A stretch of DNA of 64,000 bases from Antedon mediterranea. Its lineage: Eukaryota; Echinodermata; Crinoidea; Comatulida; Antedonidae. Below are positions 12,310-24,208 of the stretch, piece after piece; the stretch's first letter is position 1, and the number at the start of each line of letters is the position of its first letter. The stretch spans positions 26,948,412 through 27,012,411 of the forward strand of contig NC_092675.1 in assembly GCF_964355755.1 (NCBI RefSeq), given 5' to 3'. The position numbers were made by a program, and so were the translations under genes. The notes under the pieces are model-generated. The model did no database searches, was not told where the DNA came from, and was given only the letters and a program-made list of their open reading frames with translations.

Positions 12310-13650
12310 TTATGTAAATGCATTACATCTACGGGTCATTATGGTCTGCTGTGTAAATGTATTTGTGTTCCCCTGAATTACATGTACAATGCATGTTGAA
12401 GATGGAATAAGGTCAGTGGAGCAGCTACACGCAGGACCATCGCACCCAGCATCCAAGCAAACCGATTCGTAGAAAAACTGTGCCATTTGAAACCCATTGC
12501 CTGTTGTAGGCTGTAGAAATAGAAAGAGTGTTTGACTTCATTAATAAATGAAATGAATGTTTTTGTTTAAATTATGTTAATAATTTATATTAGACCTATA
12601 CGTAATAAAGTTTGGTTCCAACTCTTGCCCGCAAGGAGATGACGTATGCGCAACGCAAGTGGGTTGACCAATCACAAACGAATGTTTGTATGATCCATCG
12701 CGTCGTGATTGGTAAATTTACTTAGCGGCGCGCTTAAGTTCTTGCGTTTCGTCCTAGTGGGAACCAAGCCTAAGCCTACTGCTTGTTGAAGTACTGTGTT
12801 TTAGTGAATGCGGTACCATGTACTTACCTGTGGAATGTACACAAGTTCTCCATTTTTATTGTAAGCAACAAATAGCATTTTATTATCCTCCACAGTTGCG
12901 CGGCACACTGGAGTTCCATCGGTTGCTCGACGTTTTCTGGATGGTCGAGGTTGTTCAATTCTATTAGATAATAAAAACAGAAAAAGCAAATTCAGTTTGA
13001 TAAATTAGTTTTAAACAACAATGTAGACCACACTAATGCATTTCAGTCTGCAAAAATGTTTTGAACAAACTTTAAGTTTAGAAAGAAAAGTTCGGCAGTG
13101 CATCAATTTCAGTGAATGAATTATAATACCTTTTTATTCAATTTAAAGAGACACAATGAGAGAAATAATCTGCTGTTTTTAGTCTACACTAGATAACTCG
13201 GAGTTTACAGACTAAAAGTTGCTATTGTAGACTTCTGCAGTTTGTCAACTGATTTACATCAAACCTTTTGCTAGGCTAGTTTTAAAGAATTTATCCAGAC
13301 AGTGGAAACATTCGCTAAAGTAAAGCTAAGTAAAGTTTGATTATAGCAACTCACATTGGTTCTTGACATGGTCCAACATCGGAGGCTTCCTGGAAACTTC
13401 CACCATAACGCTGAGCTAAACCAACCATTTGTGAATCCGAAAGTTGTATAGGTGGTTGTGTCATATTGTAGGTACGGTTCATTCGTTGATCACATGGTAA
13501 ACTTTCCAAAAAATTCGCCAAGTTTATCAGTTGCTGTTTTTGTTCGTTCGTTAATTCAACTCGTGGAAACACCGAAGCAGATTCCGAACAACAACAAGTT
13601 GCATAACTTCCATGTATAAATGTTAACATCAAAATAACAACCTTTAACAT
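12310..13650 (-). CDS. Small secreted proprotein family, member M3
   Basis: Three exons, minus strand: 13650-13355, 12960-12828, 12510-12310 (209 codons before TAA). Signal peptide MLKVVILMLTFIHGSYA, then CCC and the prodomain VELTNEQKQQLINLANFLES-LPCDQR, N-glycosylation sequons (NRT, NMT) and PPIQLSDSQ. Exon 2 encodes a strong basic site RPSRKRR directly before DGTPVC, the first mature cysteine, and ends KNGELVYIPQ. Exon 3 encodes GFQMAQFFYESVC, C-x4-C-x4-C-x-C, then STCIVHV and a final cysteine in MTRRCNAFT. Seven mature cysteines would leave one free for dimerisation. The cleanest intact member of the minus-strand group and the template for recognising the lesion in M2. A TATA-like TTTTATAATT lies about 25 bases before the ATG. 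Confidence 0.9.
12608..12772. mobile_element. MITE family A, copy 1 (in intron 2 of M3)
   Basis: Terminal inverted repeats of the type AAGCTTGGTTCCCACTAG, with inner CCAATCACAA motifs facing each other and alternating ACGC/GCGT runs. The same structure occurs at 26637, 45178, 48815 and 62784. No ORF. This copy is the most diverged. Confidence 0.8.
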
Positions 13651-14324
13651 GTTGATTGTAATCGGGCTGAAATTATAAAACTCAAATTGTTCTAATAATT
13701 TTCAGTTATAAAATTTTCGTTCCGCCTATAATGATAATACTTATCTCAAACGGTCCTTACTCCATACGATGATTCAATCGCAAATAATATCTAAACGTCA
13801 ATGATTTATTTTAGTGGATGTTTATAAATTCAACCTTCAGACTGACAATAGGCCTAATCGCCAAACCAAGAACATTTTTTTCATTATTTAATCATATTTT
13901 GCACACCGCTTCCAAAACGGCTTATATTTGGACTTACAAGGACACTTAACGAATCTTTGGTGTTAGCAGGGAAGAGTGAAGGTGTTAGTATCATAAATAA
14001 TCTGTATTAAGTAGGCCCACTTTTAGTTCAATTTAATAAGTCAATTTTAGTCTTGGAATTTAAAGAATGTTAACGTTATCTTTGTTAAAGATACACTATA
14101 TTCGATGCTTGAGTCTGTTCCAACGGAAATCCTCTGATAGAATATTAAGATTTTTTCAGTACTACCGGCTTAGTTTATGATTAAAATTGAAAAGAAAAGT
14201 TACATTTGTTGTACCATTAACGATCTAAATAAAATATACTCTGTATAATAAAAAAAAAACATTTGAAAGAGGACTTGGACAAACATATCAAAATGCTGCA
14301 GTGTAAGCTATTATAGTTTTATTA
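13651..14324. other. Divergent intergenic region upstream of M3
   Basis: AT-rich sequence; no exons seen. It begins the spacer between the minus-strand and plus-strand halves of the family. Confidence 0.5.
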
Positions 14325-14447
14325 ATCGCGTACAACGCGACTCTACAGTTCACTATGTCGGTCGGACGGTCGGTCGGTTGGTCGGTCGGTAAACACTAAC
14401 TCAAATTTGAGAACGCGACTGATGCCATTTATATGGCCTTGTCTTTT
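14325..14447. mobile_element. Short copy of the GGTC-rich non-autonomous element
   Basis: Starts with a CGCG..GCGACT hairpin and CAGTTCACTATGTCGGTCGG, has a (CGGT)n arm and ends with ACGCGACTGATGCC ... TGGCCTTGT. It matches the ends of the larger copies at 14837, 40107 and 51968 but lacks their core. Confidence 0.65.
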
Positions 14448-14836
14448 ATTGTCAAAAGTAATGTTCATCATTTTTACAGCAAGGTGAGTGATTCTTTAAT
14501 TCTTTTTTTCTCTTTTGTGGTGTAAACTACCACTTTTATTCGTTCAAATACATTAAAGATGTTCGGTAATACTTTTCTTTTCTATTACCCTCCTTTTTTC
14601 ATAATTTTCTTGAATTTACACATAATTATGAATCACTACAAAATCATAACAACGAACATTTAACATGGAACTGCTGAATACAATATCAATGTATTTAAAA
14701 ATAAATGTTAACTTGTTTGATAAACCAGTTGCCAAGTACTTACTTGCTACGTTTCGGCTATTTTCAGTAGCCTTGGTCACGCAAATGGCGTTGACATGAT
14801 GTTCTGTCATTCGTCAGGGTTAACATTTATTTTTAG

Positions 14837-15694
14837 TCGCGTGGACGCGACTCAATAGTTCACTATGTCGGTCGGTCGGTCTGTCGGTCTGTCTGTCGGT
14901 CCGATATCACTATGCGGTTTATCGCTTTTCTGTACTTTTTGAACTATTTTGATGTACAGACAAGTTTTAATTATGTCGGTCGGTCTGTCGGTCGGTCGGT
15001 CGGTCGGTTGGTCGGTCCGGTATCACTTTGCGTTTTATCGCTTTTTCTGTACTTTTTGAACTGTTTTGATGTACAGACAAGTTTTAACTATGTCGGTCGG
15101 TCGGTCGGTCGGTCCGGTATCACTTTGCGTTTTATCGCTTTTTCTGTACTTTTTGAACTGTTTTCATGTACAGACAAGTTTTAAAGTACTTTTCTGAGAC
15201 TTCTGTACATTTCTGAGACTTCTGTACATTTATAAGACTTATGTACATTTCTGATACTTTTTCTAAGGCATTACATTTCTAAGTTGTTCTGTCACTTTAA
15301 GTTATTATATACGGGCTGTTGTGTCATTTAATATTCTATCTAAGCTTCCTAACAGAAAAGAGTTCACTGTGCTTGTTTATTAAAAGAGCAAGAACAACAG
15401 CAAGAAACAGCAAGAGCAAAGTTTATATATTATATAACATTTTATTCATGCAAAACAAGAAACAGCAAGAGCAAAGTTTATATATTATATAACATTTTAT
15501 TCATGCAAAACAAGACAGTTTGCAGCATGGTCAGAGTAGTAAGGCCAATGTGTAAAGAGTTCAAAACCTCTCTCTGATCTGATGTAAACATGATCAATAA
15601 GTCCCCCCTTTTTCATGGGTTGGATATTGCACAGACTGACTTTTTGAAAGTTCATTTTTTTCTGAGAGCACGCGAATTATGGCTGTTGGCCTTG
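14837..15694. mobile_element. GGTC-rich non-autonomous element with internal 117-base tandem repeats
   Basis: Begins AGTCGCGTGGACGCGACT (hairpin), then TTCACTATGTCGGTCGG, and ends GCACGCGAATTATGGCTGTTGGCCTTGTT. Inside, a unit of roughly 117 bases (CGGT run, TATCACT, TTTATCGCTTTTTCTG, TGTACAGACAAGTTTTAA) is repeated three times at about 14870-15185. An open frame through it (14912-15184) is low-complexity and not a gene. Confidence 0.7.
15401..15510. repeat. 55-base tandem duplication
   Basis: Two near-identical copies, starting at 15401 and 15456, of CAAGAAACAGCAAGAGCAAA followed by a TTTATATATTATATAAC stretch. They lie inside the preceding mobile element. Confidence 0.85.
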
Positions 15695-17197
15695 TTAAAT
15701 ATCCATTTGAAACCAGATGAAATTTTTTGAGAATATCAATCTAGGCCACTCGAATTCTCTGCCTTATCATTACATAGTAATTATTATTCATCATAAACTA
15801 GTATCTTTAATAATGTTGCTCTACTATTTCATTTAGGCCTATAATGTTATGTATCATATTTATAAAGTAGTAAAATTATATCCAGTTTGGTCCAGGGTGG
15901 TTGGTGGTGCATTGCGTTTATTGACATTTGCATGCGTTTCTGGTGGAAAGAATGTTAATTGTGACAGGAAACGTGTTAATCATATTATCATTTTAGAAAT
16001 GTTGAATATTCTAATATGACACCTAGTATATATGTATGTGTTTAACTATTAAATATCTCTCTTCTCGGTTAAAGGTTTGCATGGCGAATAAACACCAGTC
16101 ACAAAGTTTGTTTTCCAAAGGAAATGAAGTATGGTTGAGAAAATGTCTCGAGGACCCGGTTGTTATGCTACAGCCGGTCGGTCTTCATTCGATGTCGCTG
16201 TTTGTCTAACTGTCTGTCTGTATTTTAGGCGTGGTACCAATTTCTCACACATGATGCAATTGATAATTGTTCGGTACTATTGTTTTAATAATATCAGGGA
16301 AAAATAATTTCATTCTTCCCTGAGTATAGGCCTGCACAATGTTTACGGTATCTAATGAAGTGGTATCCGATGCTTTTCATCCGGTGCTCTACCTATTTGA
16401 TTGTGGATAACTGTAATTAGTCCAATGCATTGATCCAGATAATAAATATGTAACTCATTGAGAATGTAGGCAGTTCTAGTGAATGTGGTGGTATTAGTGG
16501 TTTTCACCATGTGTTTTATGTATTACAGTCCCACAATAGGCCTATTTATTTCTTTTTTAGAAGGAGAAATACATTCAGAGAGAAAACAATCTATTGAAAT
16601 TAGTTAATAAATCAAGGGTTGAACCATGAAAACATTGAAATAACCGTCGTCCTTGCTCCTACTCACTCTAGCGTGGACTGCCAATTACTGCAATTAACTT
16701 GTCTGATGCTCAGCAACCGGCATTCAAAATTGCGGCAGGGTAGACTCCTTTGAATGGGACAGTAATCCTGTCGATACCAGGGAGTTCCCCATTTCATTAC
16801 GGATTAATTAATCTGCAGGATGCTCGAAATATTTCTTTGAGCTTTTTAAGCGGCATGATGTATTCCACTATGCACAGCACAACATTGTCAATGAAATACG
16901 TTTCATCTAACACGTCGGCACACACGGATTGATAACGCGCATGTGCTACAACATAATTACAAATATTTAAAAGTAAAGGTAAATTTCTTTCGTACTCTAC
17001 ATTCGTTTAAGCCAATAAGTAGGAAAATCCGGAATCATGGTTCCGGTCCGTTTCTGCTTTGAAGTACAAATTATTATCTTGTTATTTTAAGATTTCAAGA
17101 GATCTCAAACGTAAGAGTTTACACTCAGTAGAAGGCCTATTCGCATTAGGCTAAAAAGGATAAACCTGTAAAAAATAAACATTTGCTATAGTTTATA
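15695..17197. other. Upstream flank of P1 (duplicated upstream of P2)
   Basis: No coding exon seen. The whole stretch aligns with 23216-24947, so any regulatory sequence of P1 and P2 was duplicated with the genes. The immediate leader (CACTCAGTAGAAGGCCTATT to TTATA before the ATG) is almost identical in both. Confidence 0.55.
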
Positions 17198-20100
17198 ATG
17201 TTGTCTATTTTCCAAATGCTATTGTGTTGTGTGTCAATACCGGGCACCATGTCTTGTTGGAGTACATCAGATTGCCCCGTGTGCCCCGTGACAGACTCTG
17301 ATGGAGAACAGAAGCCAACTACTACACAGCCCAGCTTAACTTTGATCTCCGGTGTAGAAGCATCACCACCCATACTCTCGAATGAACAGTCAGACATCCT
17401 TCGACAATTAGGTGACCAACTAGACAGCCTGTCGTGCGAAGAATTAGAGAATACTATCTATAATACCACACGACTTCCTTTACCACCGATAGAGTTAGAT
17501 GTCAGCCAGGCCATGATTCTCATAGACATTTTTCCTGAACTTAAAAAAACCAATGCAGATAGGCCTACAGAAAACGAGATAAATGCTTGTAACGAGTTTG
17601 AGTAAGTTTAAATATTAATTCATAATAAATATAAAACAATTATAAATGTTGAATGTCGACAATTCAGGCTATAGATTTACACTATCATTCATTATTAAAT
17701 TTGGTATGTTTTCAAGTATTTATTTATTTGTTTAGTTTATGTATTACGATGCCTGAATTCTTTAAAACAATGTAGGCCTAACTGTATATATCTTTCTTTT
17801 TTACAGAACTGACTTTTTGAAAAGTGTTAACGCCGCAAACGTGTGTGCATTTGATACCGCAGATATAGCCCTTAACCTTGCGCTAGATAAGCATGGATTC
17901 CCCGTTTATGTTACACAGGTAGGCCTCGCTAAGTAGTTTTCTCACCCACTTCTCTTGATTTAGACTGATAATAATAAAGCCGAGTGTTTCGATATTTGAG
18001 GGAACTTTCGATTTTCGACGACCGACTATTTACTCTAAAATACATGTTATTAATGGGATACAATGTTAAATTTAAATAAAATTAATTTTTGTTAACCAGA
18101 AACAAGTTCAATATAGGCCTAGAAATATTATTAAAAATATCCTTCGTGAAAACGCGTGAACACCACGTCCGGTAGGCATTATTGTTTTTCCTATAAGGTT
18201 AAGGCTGAAACTATAGAGGGCCTGAATCCATACATGAATGTTCATGATGTGACGGAAACCCTGGAAATAATTTTTACGCAGTTTAACCGAAAATGATCCG
18301 TGCAAAAACACAATAAAAATAAAAACGTTATAACATATTATGTTGCTTATGTTTCTGAAATATTTATTAAATGAATATATATTACAAATTAAAACTCACA
18401 CATAACCTTACAATCAATAGCTATGCCTACATATTAACGGATTCTGCCAAAAAAGAAAGAAAATTAATTCAGCAACGCGACAACGTCAGGCTAGGCCTAT
18501 AGCTAGCGTACGATGTTCGTACGCTACCGCTCTTTACCAGCTAGGCCTACAAAACTAAGCCCAACTAGGCCTAGAAACGTCTACGAGAGAAATTCCGACG
18601 CGAGCTACTTAGGTAGTGTATTGTTTTTCTCTTTTGTCATAATAGAACGCACACTGATGACAAGAAATTATCTAAGATTTAATGTTTTTAAAGTTATATA
18701 ATTTATATGCATTATTTTTACAAAACGCCACAAATTGCAGGTCTAGTGTCTTGAACATCGAGAGAAAAAGAGTACAGTAACTTACTTCGAAGAATATCAC
18801 AAGAATGAGTAATCCGCGATTTTCCCTGTAACATAACAGTAATATTGTCCATGTGGAAGGGCGCCGCCATAAGTGAGGATGTATCTGGGATATATACAAC
18901 TTTTTGTGACGGTTTCACTAATCAAAGGCTGGACCACCGGTAGTATTTTCATGATAAAAAATGTTATCAACTACATGCCAACATCATGTTAAATGCTGTT
19001 TGGATATTTAATTGTTTGTTGGATGCAATTTATTTAGTAAAAACTGCCGTATAAAAAATTCGCTTTATCAACCGGGCGCTACGATAGCGTGACCGGGCGT
19101 GTTGGTGTTTACGCGTTTTCACGAAGGATAGTTTAATAATAATATTCCTATATTTAACTTGTTTCTGGTAAAACAAATAAATGTTAATGAAATTTAACAT
19201 TTTATCCTATTAATAACATGTATTTTATACTAATTTGTATCATAAAAACAATACTTAATTTACCGGGCGTAGGGTAGTACGCGGCAATGGTAAAGAATAG
19301 GCCGTGCTGAGTAACGATTCGTTGATTTTTGGTGTTGTTGTGTTAGGCCTTTTTTGTGAACTAATTTAGCATGTTAGTAAATAATTGTCTGTAAAAGTGA
19401 ATGTACACTAGGTTGTTAATAAATTTGTATTATGAAATAGTTTACAATTGCAAAATATATTATCATAATTCTATTTAATGTGACATGTATAATATCTATC
19501 AAATCAAGTCTTATTTGGTATGTATACATCCGCCCTTATGAGGGCGGGCATCACTCTCTGGAGCTCTCTGTTGCAAATTTCTCATGCAAAAATCGCGGAA
19601 TACTCATTTTTGTGATATATATTCTTTGCTTACTCCGTAAATCAGACAGTGGGTTTTGCCAGTATCACGTCATGAGCTCAGACATGCATCATGAATATGC
19701 ATGATATATGAACGCCCTCTATAGTTTCTGTCTTAACCTAATAGCAAAAAAAATAATACGCCCGGTAGCGCCCGGTTGATGAAGCAAACTGTTTATTCGG
19801 CAGTTTTTACTAAATAAATTGCATTAAAACAAACAATAAATATCCAAACAGCATTTAACATAATGGTGGCATGACATTTTTTTATCATAAAACATTATTA
19901 TAGCATATATCTCAGCCTAAGCCCAATCAAATCATCCTATCCAAATCTTTAGTCTGAGCCCACTATAAGCAAGTTGCTCAGGCGAGTAAATTCTGACAAT
20001 GTGCTGCGTAGGCCTAGCTAGGCCTATAAACTTTTAATTTTAATTTTTAATTGATATTTCCAAAAGATTTTGTAATAGCGAACATGTTTTAGTTGCCATT

Positions 20101-20749
20101 TCTCGAAAGAAAATGTTACGCTTGATCGAACGAAAACACGGCAGGTCAGTTTGTTGTGTGACCCGCACGAGGTCATCCCATGCATATTTAATGAGTTTCG
20201 TCGCGACAGACTCAAGCGTGTGTATTGTAGTGTATATCCTATTTCGTTTTCTATTCCTTATATGTATCAGATATACAGTATGTAAGTTATTTTCAGAAAT
20301 AAATTTGATCAAATCAAATCATCATTATGTTTTACTATTGTTTTTATAAGAACTTTTTTCTTTGTGGGTTTTTTTTGTGAGTCACCCTGCACCAAAGATT
20401 ATAATAAAGCGCCGTATTAATTTAAAAAAAGTTATTGATATTTTAAGTATACATTGGTAGAAGTATTTATTTAATCGAAGAATATTCGTAATGTGTAACG
20501 TAAATTTCATCTTTAACAAATTTAGTTTTTTTTGTGTTATATTCACACTCACAGGACACGCGATACAACCTTCTACAAATGTTTCAAGAAAACCTTTGCT
20601 TGAGTACTGACTGCGGGGGAGGCTTACAATGCTCTTGCAACAATCAATTGACACACAACGCAAGGGCTGTTGTAAGTTATCTGAAAGGGAATGATTTCAG
20701 ATTCTACAAAGCAGACATACAGTTACGTTCTTGTTCAGGTTTTGTATAG
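17198..20749 (+). CDS. Small secreted proprotein family, member P1 (lost basic site)
   Basis: Exons 17198-17601, 17807-17918 and 20555-20749 (236 codons before TAG). Signal-like start MLSIFQMLLCCVSIPG, then CWSTSDCPVCPV, a Thr-rich stretch, and the prodomain LSNEQSDILRQL ... LDSLSCEELENTIYNTT ... PPIELDVSQ. Exon 2 is TDFLKSVNAANVCAF ... LALDKHGFPVYVTQ. Exon 3 is MFQENLCLSTDCGGGLQCSC with a last cysteine in RSCSGFV; six mature cysteines. Compared with P2, exon 2 lacks six bases, removing the KR of the dibasic site (SKKRSVN becomes LKSVN), so cleavage may be lost or changed. Exon 1 has a 15-base in-frame difference (VTDSDG). Intron 2 is 2.6 kb because of repeat insertions, against 0.58 kb in P2. 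Confidence 0.88.
18080..19910. mobile_element. Nest of inverted mobile-element remnants in intron 2 of P1
   Basis: Several segments occur twice in opposite orientation. GAAACAAGTTCAATATAGG ... CCTTCGTGAAAACGCG (18095-18160) is complementary to 19115-19180. The block AATGCTGTTTGG ... AGTAAAAACTGCCG ... CAACCGGGCGCTAC (about 18945-19085) is complementary to about 19760-19905. AAACTATAGAGGGC occurs at 18208 and inverted at 19708. The segments are not in one collinear palindrome, so this is probably two nested or rearranged non-coding elements. None of it is present in the corresponding P2 intron. Confidence 0.65.
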
Positions 20750-21239
20750 ACCTACAACTCTTATAATGTCAATGGATCAACAAGTGTTCCTTTTGATTAG
20801 AAAAGACTATGCCTGTTTTCCCACTGTGCTGTTCATATTTCCATGTTCCCGCAATTTCATTTCTCTGACGAATTCTAGTTCCTAGAGTTTTTTTTTTCGA
20901 TTTAGAAAATGGTTTTTGTTTGAACTGTGCAACCAATCAATCTTGGAATTAATGATAAATAAAATACAGGCTTTAGGCCAAATGTTTCTTTAACATTCTT
21001 GTTCAGGTTTTGTATAGACCTACAACTCTTATAATGTCAATGTATCATTGATTGTTCCTTTTAATAGAAAAAGATTAAGCCTTTTTTGCACCTAAGCGAA
21101 TTTGTTTAGGCGAATCAAAACCGTCTGCACGTACGTGTGTTCACCTTCTATATGTAGTGACTACTTATTAGAGCATTCATGTAATGATATAATTACTACT
21201 ATTTAGTTACATTATTATGCTGTAACACAAATCCAATTC

Positions 21240-21690
21240 ACAATTAGGCAACACCTTCAAAAATAGCAGCAATATAGCCACACCTTCAACAATAGCAGCA
21301 ATAGCAACACCATCAACAATATAGCAGCAATAGCAACACCTTCAACAATAGCAGCAATATAGCCACACATTCAACAATAGCAGCAATATAGCCACACCTT
21401 CAACAATAGCAGCAATAGCAACACCTTCAACAATAGCAGCAATATAGCCACACCTTCAACAATAGCAGCAATATAGCCACACCTTCAACAATAGCAGCAA
21501 TATAGCCACACCTTCAACAATAGCAGCAATATAGCCACACCTTCAACAATAGCAGCAATAGCAACACCATCAACAATAGCAGCAATAGCAACACCTTCAA
21601 CAATAGCAGCAATAGCAACACCATCAACAATAGCAGCAATAGCAACACCTTCAACAATAGCAGCAATATAGCCACACCTTCAACAATAGC
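21240..21690. repeat. CAACAATAGCAGCAATA minisatellite
   Basis: About fifteen to sixteen tandem units built from CCTTCAACAATAGCAGCAAT followed by either AGCAACA or ATAGCCACA, i.e. two alternating unit variants of about 27 and 30 bases. The minus-strand open frame (poly-Leu) is an artefact of the repeat. Confidence 0.95.
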
Positions 21691-22267
21691 ATTGTTTCTA
21701 AATAACACATACACCCAAATTGCTATTCACAATAACACAATTGAATACAAATTGATTGTCCAGTGACTCCCACTTTACAATGGTAAAGTCCATTGTTGGG
21801 TGCGGCTTTTTACAGTGGTGTTTTTTTTTCGATTTCCCATTTTTACAGCAAGGTGAGTTCTTTTTTTCTCTTTTGTGCCACTACCACTTTTATTCATTCA
21901 AATACATTAAAGATGTTCGGTAATATTTGTCTTTCTATTACACTCTTTTTTCATTATTTTCTTGAATTTACACATAGTAAATATAAAATAAAAAAACACA
22001 TAATAGCTAATTTTTTTAATATCTTTACAGTATAGCATATAGGGCTACTTTGGTATATATAAATTGGCTATAAAATATCTCATCAAGAACACCATGATTG
22101 AGTAGTCAAAAACAAAATGTCTGTAATTATATTGGTAATTATTCAACTATATTATACTGAAAATATCAAGTGTTTTAAAAATTATAACAATATCAATGTA
22201 GGCCACTTGAATCAAAACAAAATCATAACAACGACCATTTAACATGTAGGCCTAACTGCTGAATACC

Positions 22268-22620
22268 TGAATATAAGAAGGGTCCAAGTCCACACAATAG
22301 TGTTTTGAGAACAAAAAACATCATATTTTGTTGGTATTCTTGTTTATATGACAACTTATGTATTCATATCTAAATGTAAAATGATATAGTACATGATTAT
22401 ACGCGCTTCTGTCGTTGCATCATGGGAACGCGTTTAAGACAATGGACTTGGGCCCTTATAATCATGTTGTATAGTGAAACATACATATTCGTCAACGGAG
22501 AGCGCTATCAATTGTGTGTAAGAAGGGCCCAAGGCCCAGGAGTTGGGCCCTTCTTCTATACATAGAGGTATTCTACCACGTGTCAATAGTACTTAGAGAG
22601 TGGACTTGGGTATATAATTC
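22268..22620. mobile_element. MITE-like inverted repeat with AAGGGCCCAAGTCC arms
   Basis: TATAAGAAGGGTCCAAGTCCAC (about 22272) is complementary to GGACTTGGGCCCTTATA (about 22443), and related arms recur at 22520-22555 (GAAGGGCCCAAGGCCC and GGGCCCTTCTTC) and 22600. Non-coding and probably two adjacent palindromic copies. Confidence 0.5.
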
Positions 22621-22802
22621 ATACACAAGGTAGCCCTATGCATAAGTGACCATTCCATAAATTTGGCCAAATGACTTGCTTAAAAAGAATTTACAGAACA
22701 ATGTAATTAAAGATACCAACGATGTCGGCATTTCTTTATTATTATATCCTCATCATAGTACAATTATTATTTATCATAAACTATTATCTTTAATAATGTT
22801 GC

Positions 22803-23220
22803 TCTATTTTATTTTTATTTTTTATTTCGCTTTCTTTCAGTAGGGTAGCCCTCTCAGTAATAAAATAAAACTGCTCTTCCGAGGGGCCCTACGGCACATT
22901 TAAACAAAATTTGAAAACAACTTAAACTAAACTTAAACTAAAACTTAAACTAAAACTAAACTTCAATGCATGTTCTCATTATTATTATAACTTTTATACC
23001 ATATTTAAATATATTTCACTGCAACCATCCTATACCACCGGCAACAATAAATGAATCTTAACAAGTGATTTAAAACGGTTATAATTGTTTTGTTTTCTTA
23101 ATTCATAAGGTAGGCCATTCCAGAGTGAACTTCCATAATAAAAAAAACTACGTTTGTATATTTCGAGGTTACATCTGGACAAATACAACAGATTATTTTC
23201 ATAGTTTCTGGTTTGAATAA
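22803..23220 (-). mobile_element. LINE 3' fragment
   Basis: On the minus strand 23030-23233 ends in YKRSFFYYGSSLWNGLPYEL and FKSLVKIHLL, the C-terminus of a non-LTR reverse transcriptase, followed by a tail. It interrupts the duplicated sequence: flanks at 22800 and 23218 are contiguous in copy 1 (about 15830). Confidence 0.8.
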
Positions 23221-23997
23221 TGTTATGTATCATATTTATAAAGCAGCAGTGAAATCATCCAGTTTGGTCCAGGGTGGTTGGTGGTGCATTGCGTTTATTG
23301 ACATTTGCACGCGTTTCTGGTGGAAAGAATGTTATTTGTGACAGGAAACGTGTTTTTAGAGATTTTTTGTCTGACGAAATGAATAATAATATTCTTATAG
23401 TAATCATATTGTATAATTGAGATAACAGGAGTGGACATTTTATTTCATTACTATCATTTTAGAAATGTTGAATATTCTGTAATTATATAATTTTGCCAAT
23501 ATTACACCTAGTCATTGTACGTGTATGTGTTATAACTATTAATTCAATTCAATTTCTTTTATTTCGGAAATTTCATCCATATCAACAAATGTACAATAGC
23601 TAATAAACAATATTAAATTTTGTTTCCCAAAGGAAAGGAAGTAGGCCTATCGAAATGTCTCGATGATTCGGTTGTTATGCTACAGCCGGTCGGTCTTCAT
23701 TCGATGTCGCTGTCTACTGCCTGTCTGTATTTGACGCGTGTTACCAATTTCTCATACATGATACAACAACGAATGATAATTGTTCGGTACTATTGTTTTA
23801 ATTATATCAGGAAAAAGTAATTTCACCTTTCCCCGAGTAGGCCTATATGGCCTACACAACGTTTACGGTGTATCTAATGAAGTAGTATCCGGTGCTTTTC
23901 ATCCGGTGCTCTACCTATTTGATTGTGGATAACTGTAATTAGTCCAATGCATTTGTGCTCTGTTCCAGATAAATATGTAACTCCTTTGTATATTGTG

Positions 23998-24208
23998 ATT
24001 GTAGGCAGTTCTATAGTGAATGCTGCGGTATTCGTGGTTTTCACCATGTGTTTTATGTATTACAGTTGTAGGCAGTTCTATAGTGAATGCTGCGGTATTA
24101 GTGGTTTTCACCATGTGTTTTATGTATGTATTACAGTGATTGTAGGCAGTTCTATAGTGAATGCTGCAGTATTAGTGGTTTTCACCATGTGTTTTATGTA
24201 TTACAGTC
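23998..24208. repeat. 70-base triplication unique to the P2 duplicon
   Basis: Three copies of TTGTAGGCAGTTCTATAGTG ... TTTTCACCATGTGTTTTATG ... TATTACAG, at about 23998, 24066 and 24138. The P1 duplicon has one copy (about 16465-16530), so the expansion followed the segmental duplication. Confidence 0.9.

Larger units (their letters stand above)
14470..21060 (+). repeat. Segmental duplication, copy 1 (carries P1)
   Basis: Blocks from TTTTTACAGCAAGGTGAGT (about 14473) to the 3' flank of P1 recur in the same order at 21836-26620: the TTTGGTCCAGGGTGGTTGG segment (15890 and 23262), the GATGTCGCTGT segment (16190 and 23704), the leader and all exons of P1/P2, and the post-stop flank. The copies differ by later insertions: this one has a GGTC-rich element (14837-15694) and a large intron-2 insertion; the other has a LINE fragment. 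Confidence 0.85.

Noticed and set aside
14912-15184. RSVGRSVGRSV-type ORF, also at 40094-40279
   Set aside because: Low-complexity translation of (CGGT)n arms of a non-autonomous element.
17807-20749. IL-17-type cytokine as identity for the mature domain
   Set aside because: IL-17 proteins end in a C-x-C motif and have W-N-L/P-x-A-x-C signatures; here the C-x-C lies mid-domain and the last cysteine is single. The knot-cytokine hypothesis fits the order better, though neither is proved.
21514-21714. Leucine-rich hydrophobic ORF on the minus strand
   Set aside because: It is only the translation of the CAACAATAGCAGCAATA minisatellite; no start context, splice sites or non-repeat sequence.
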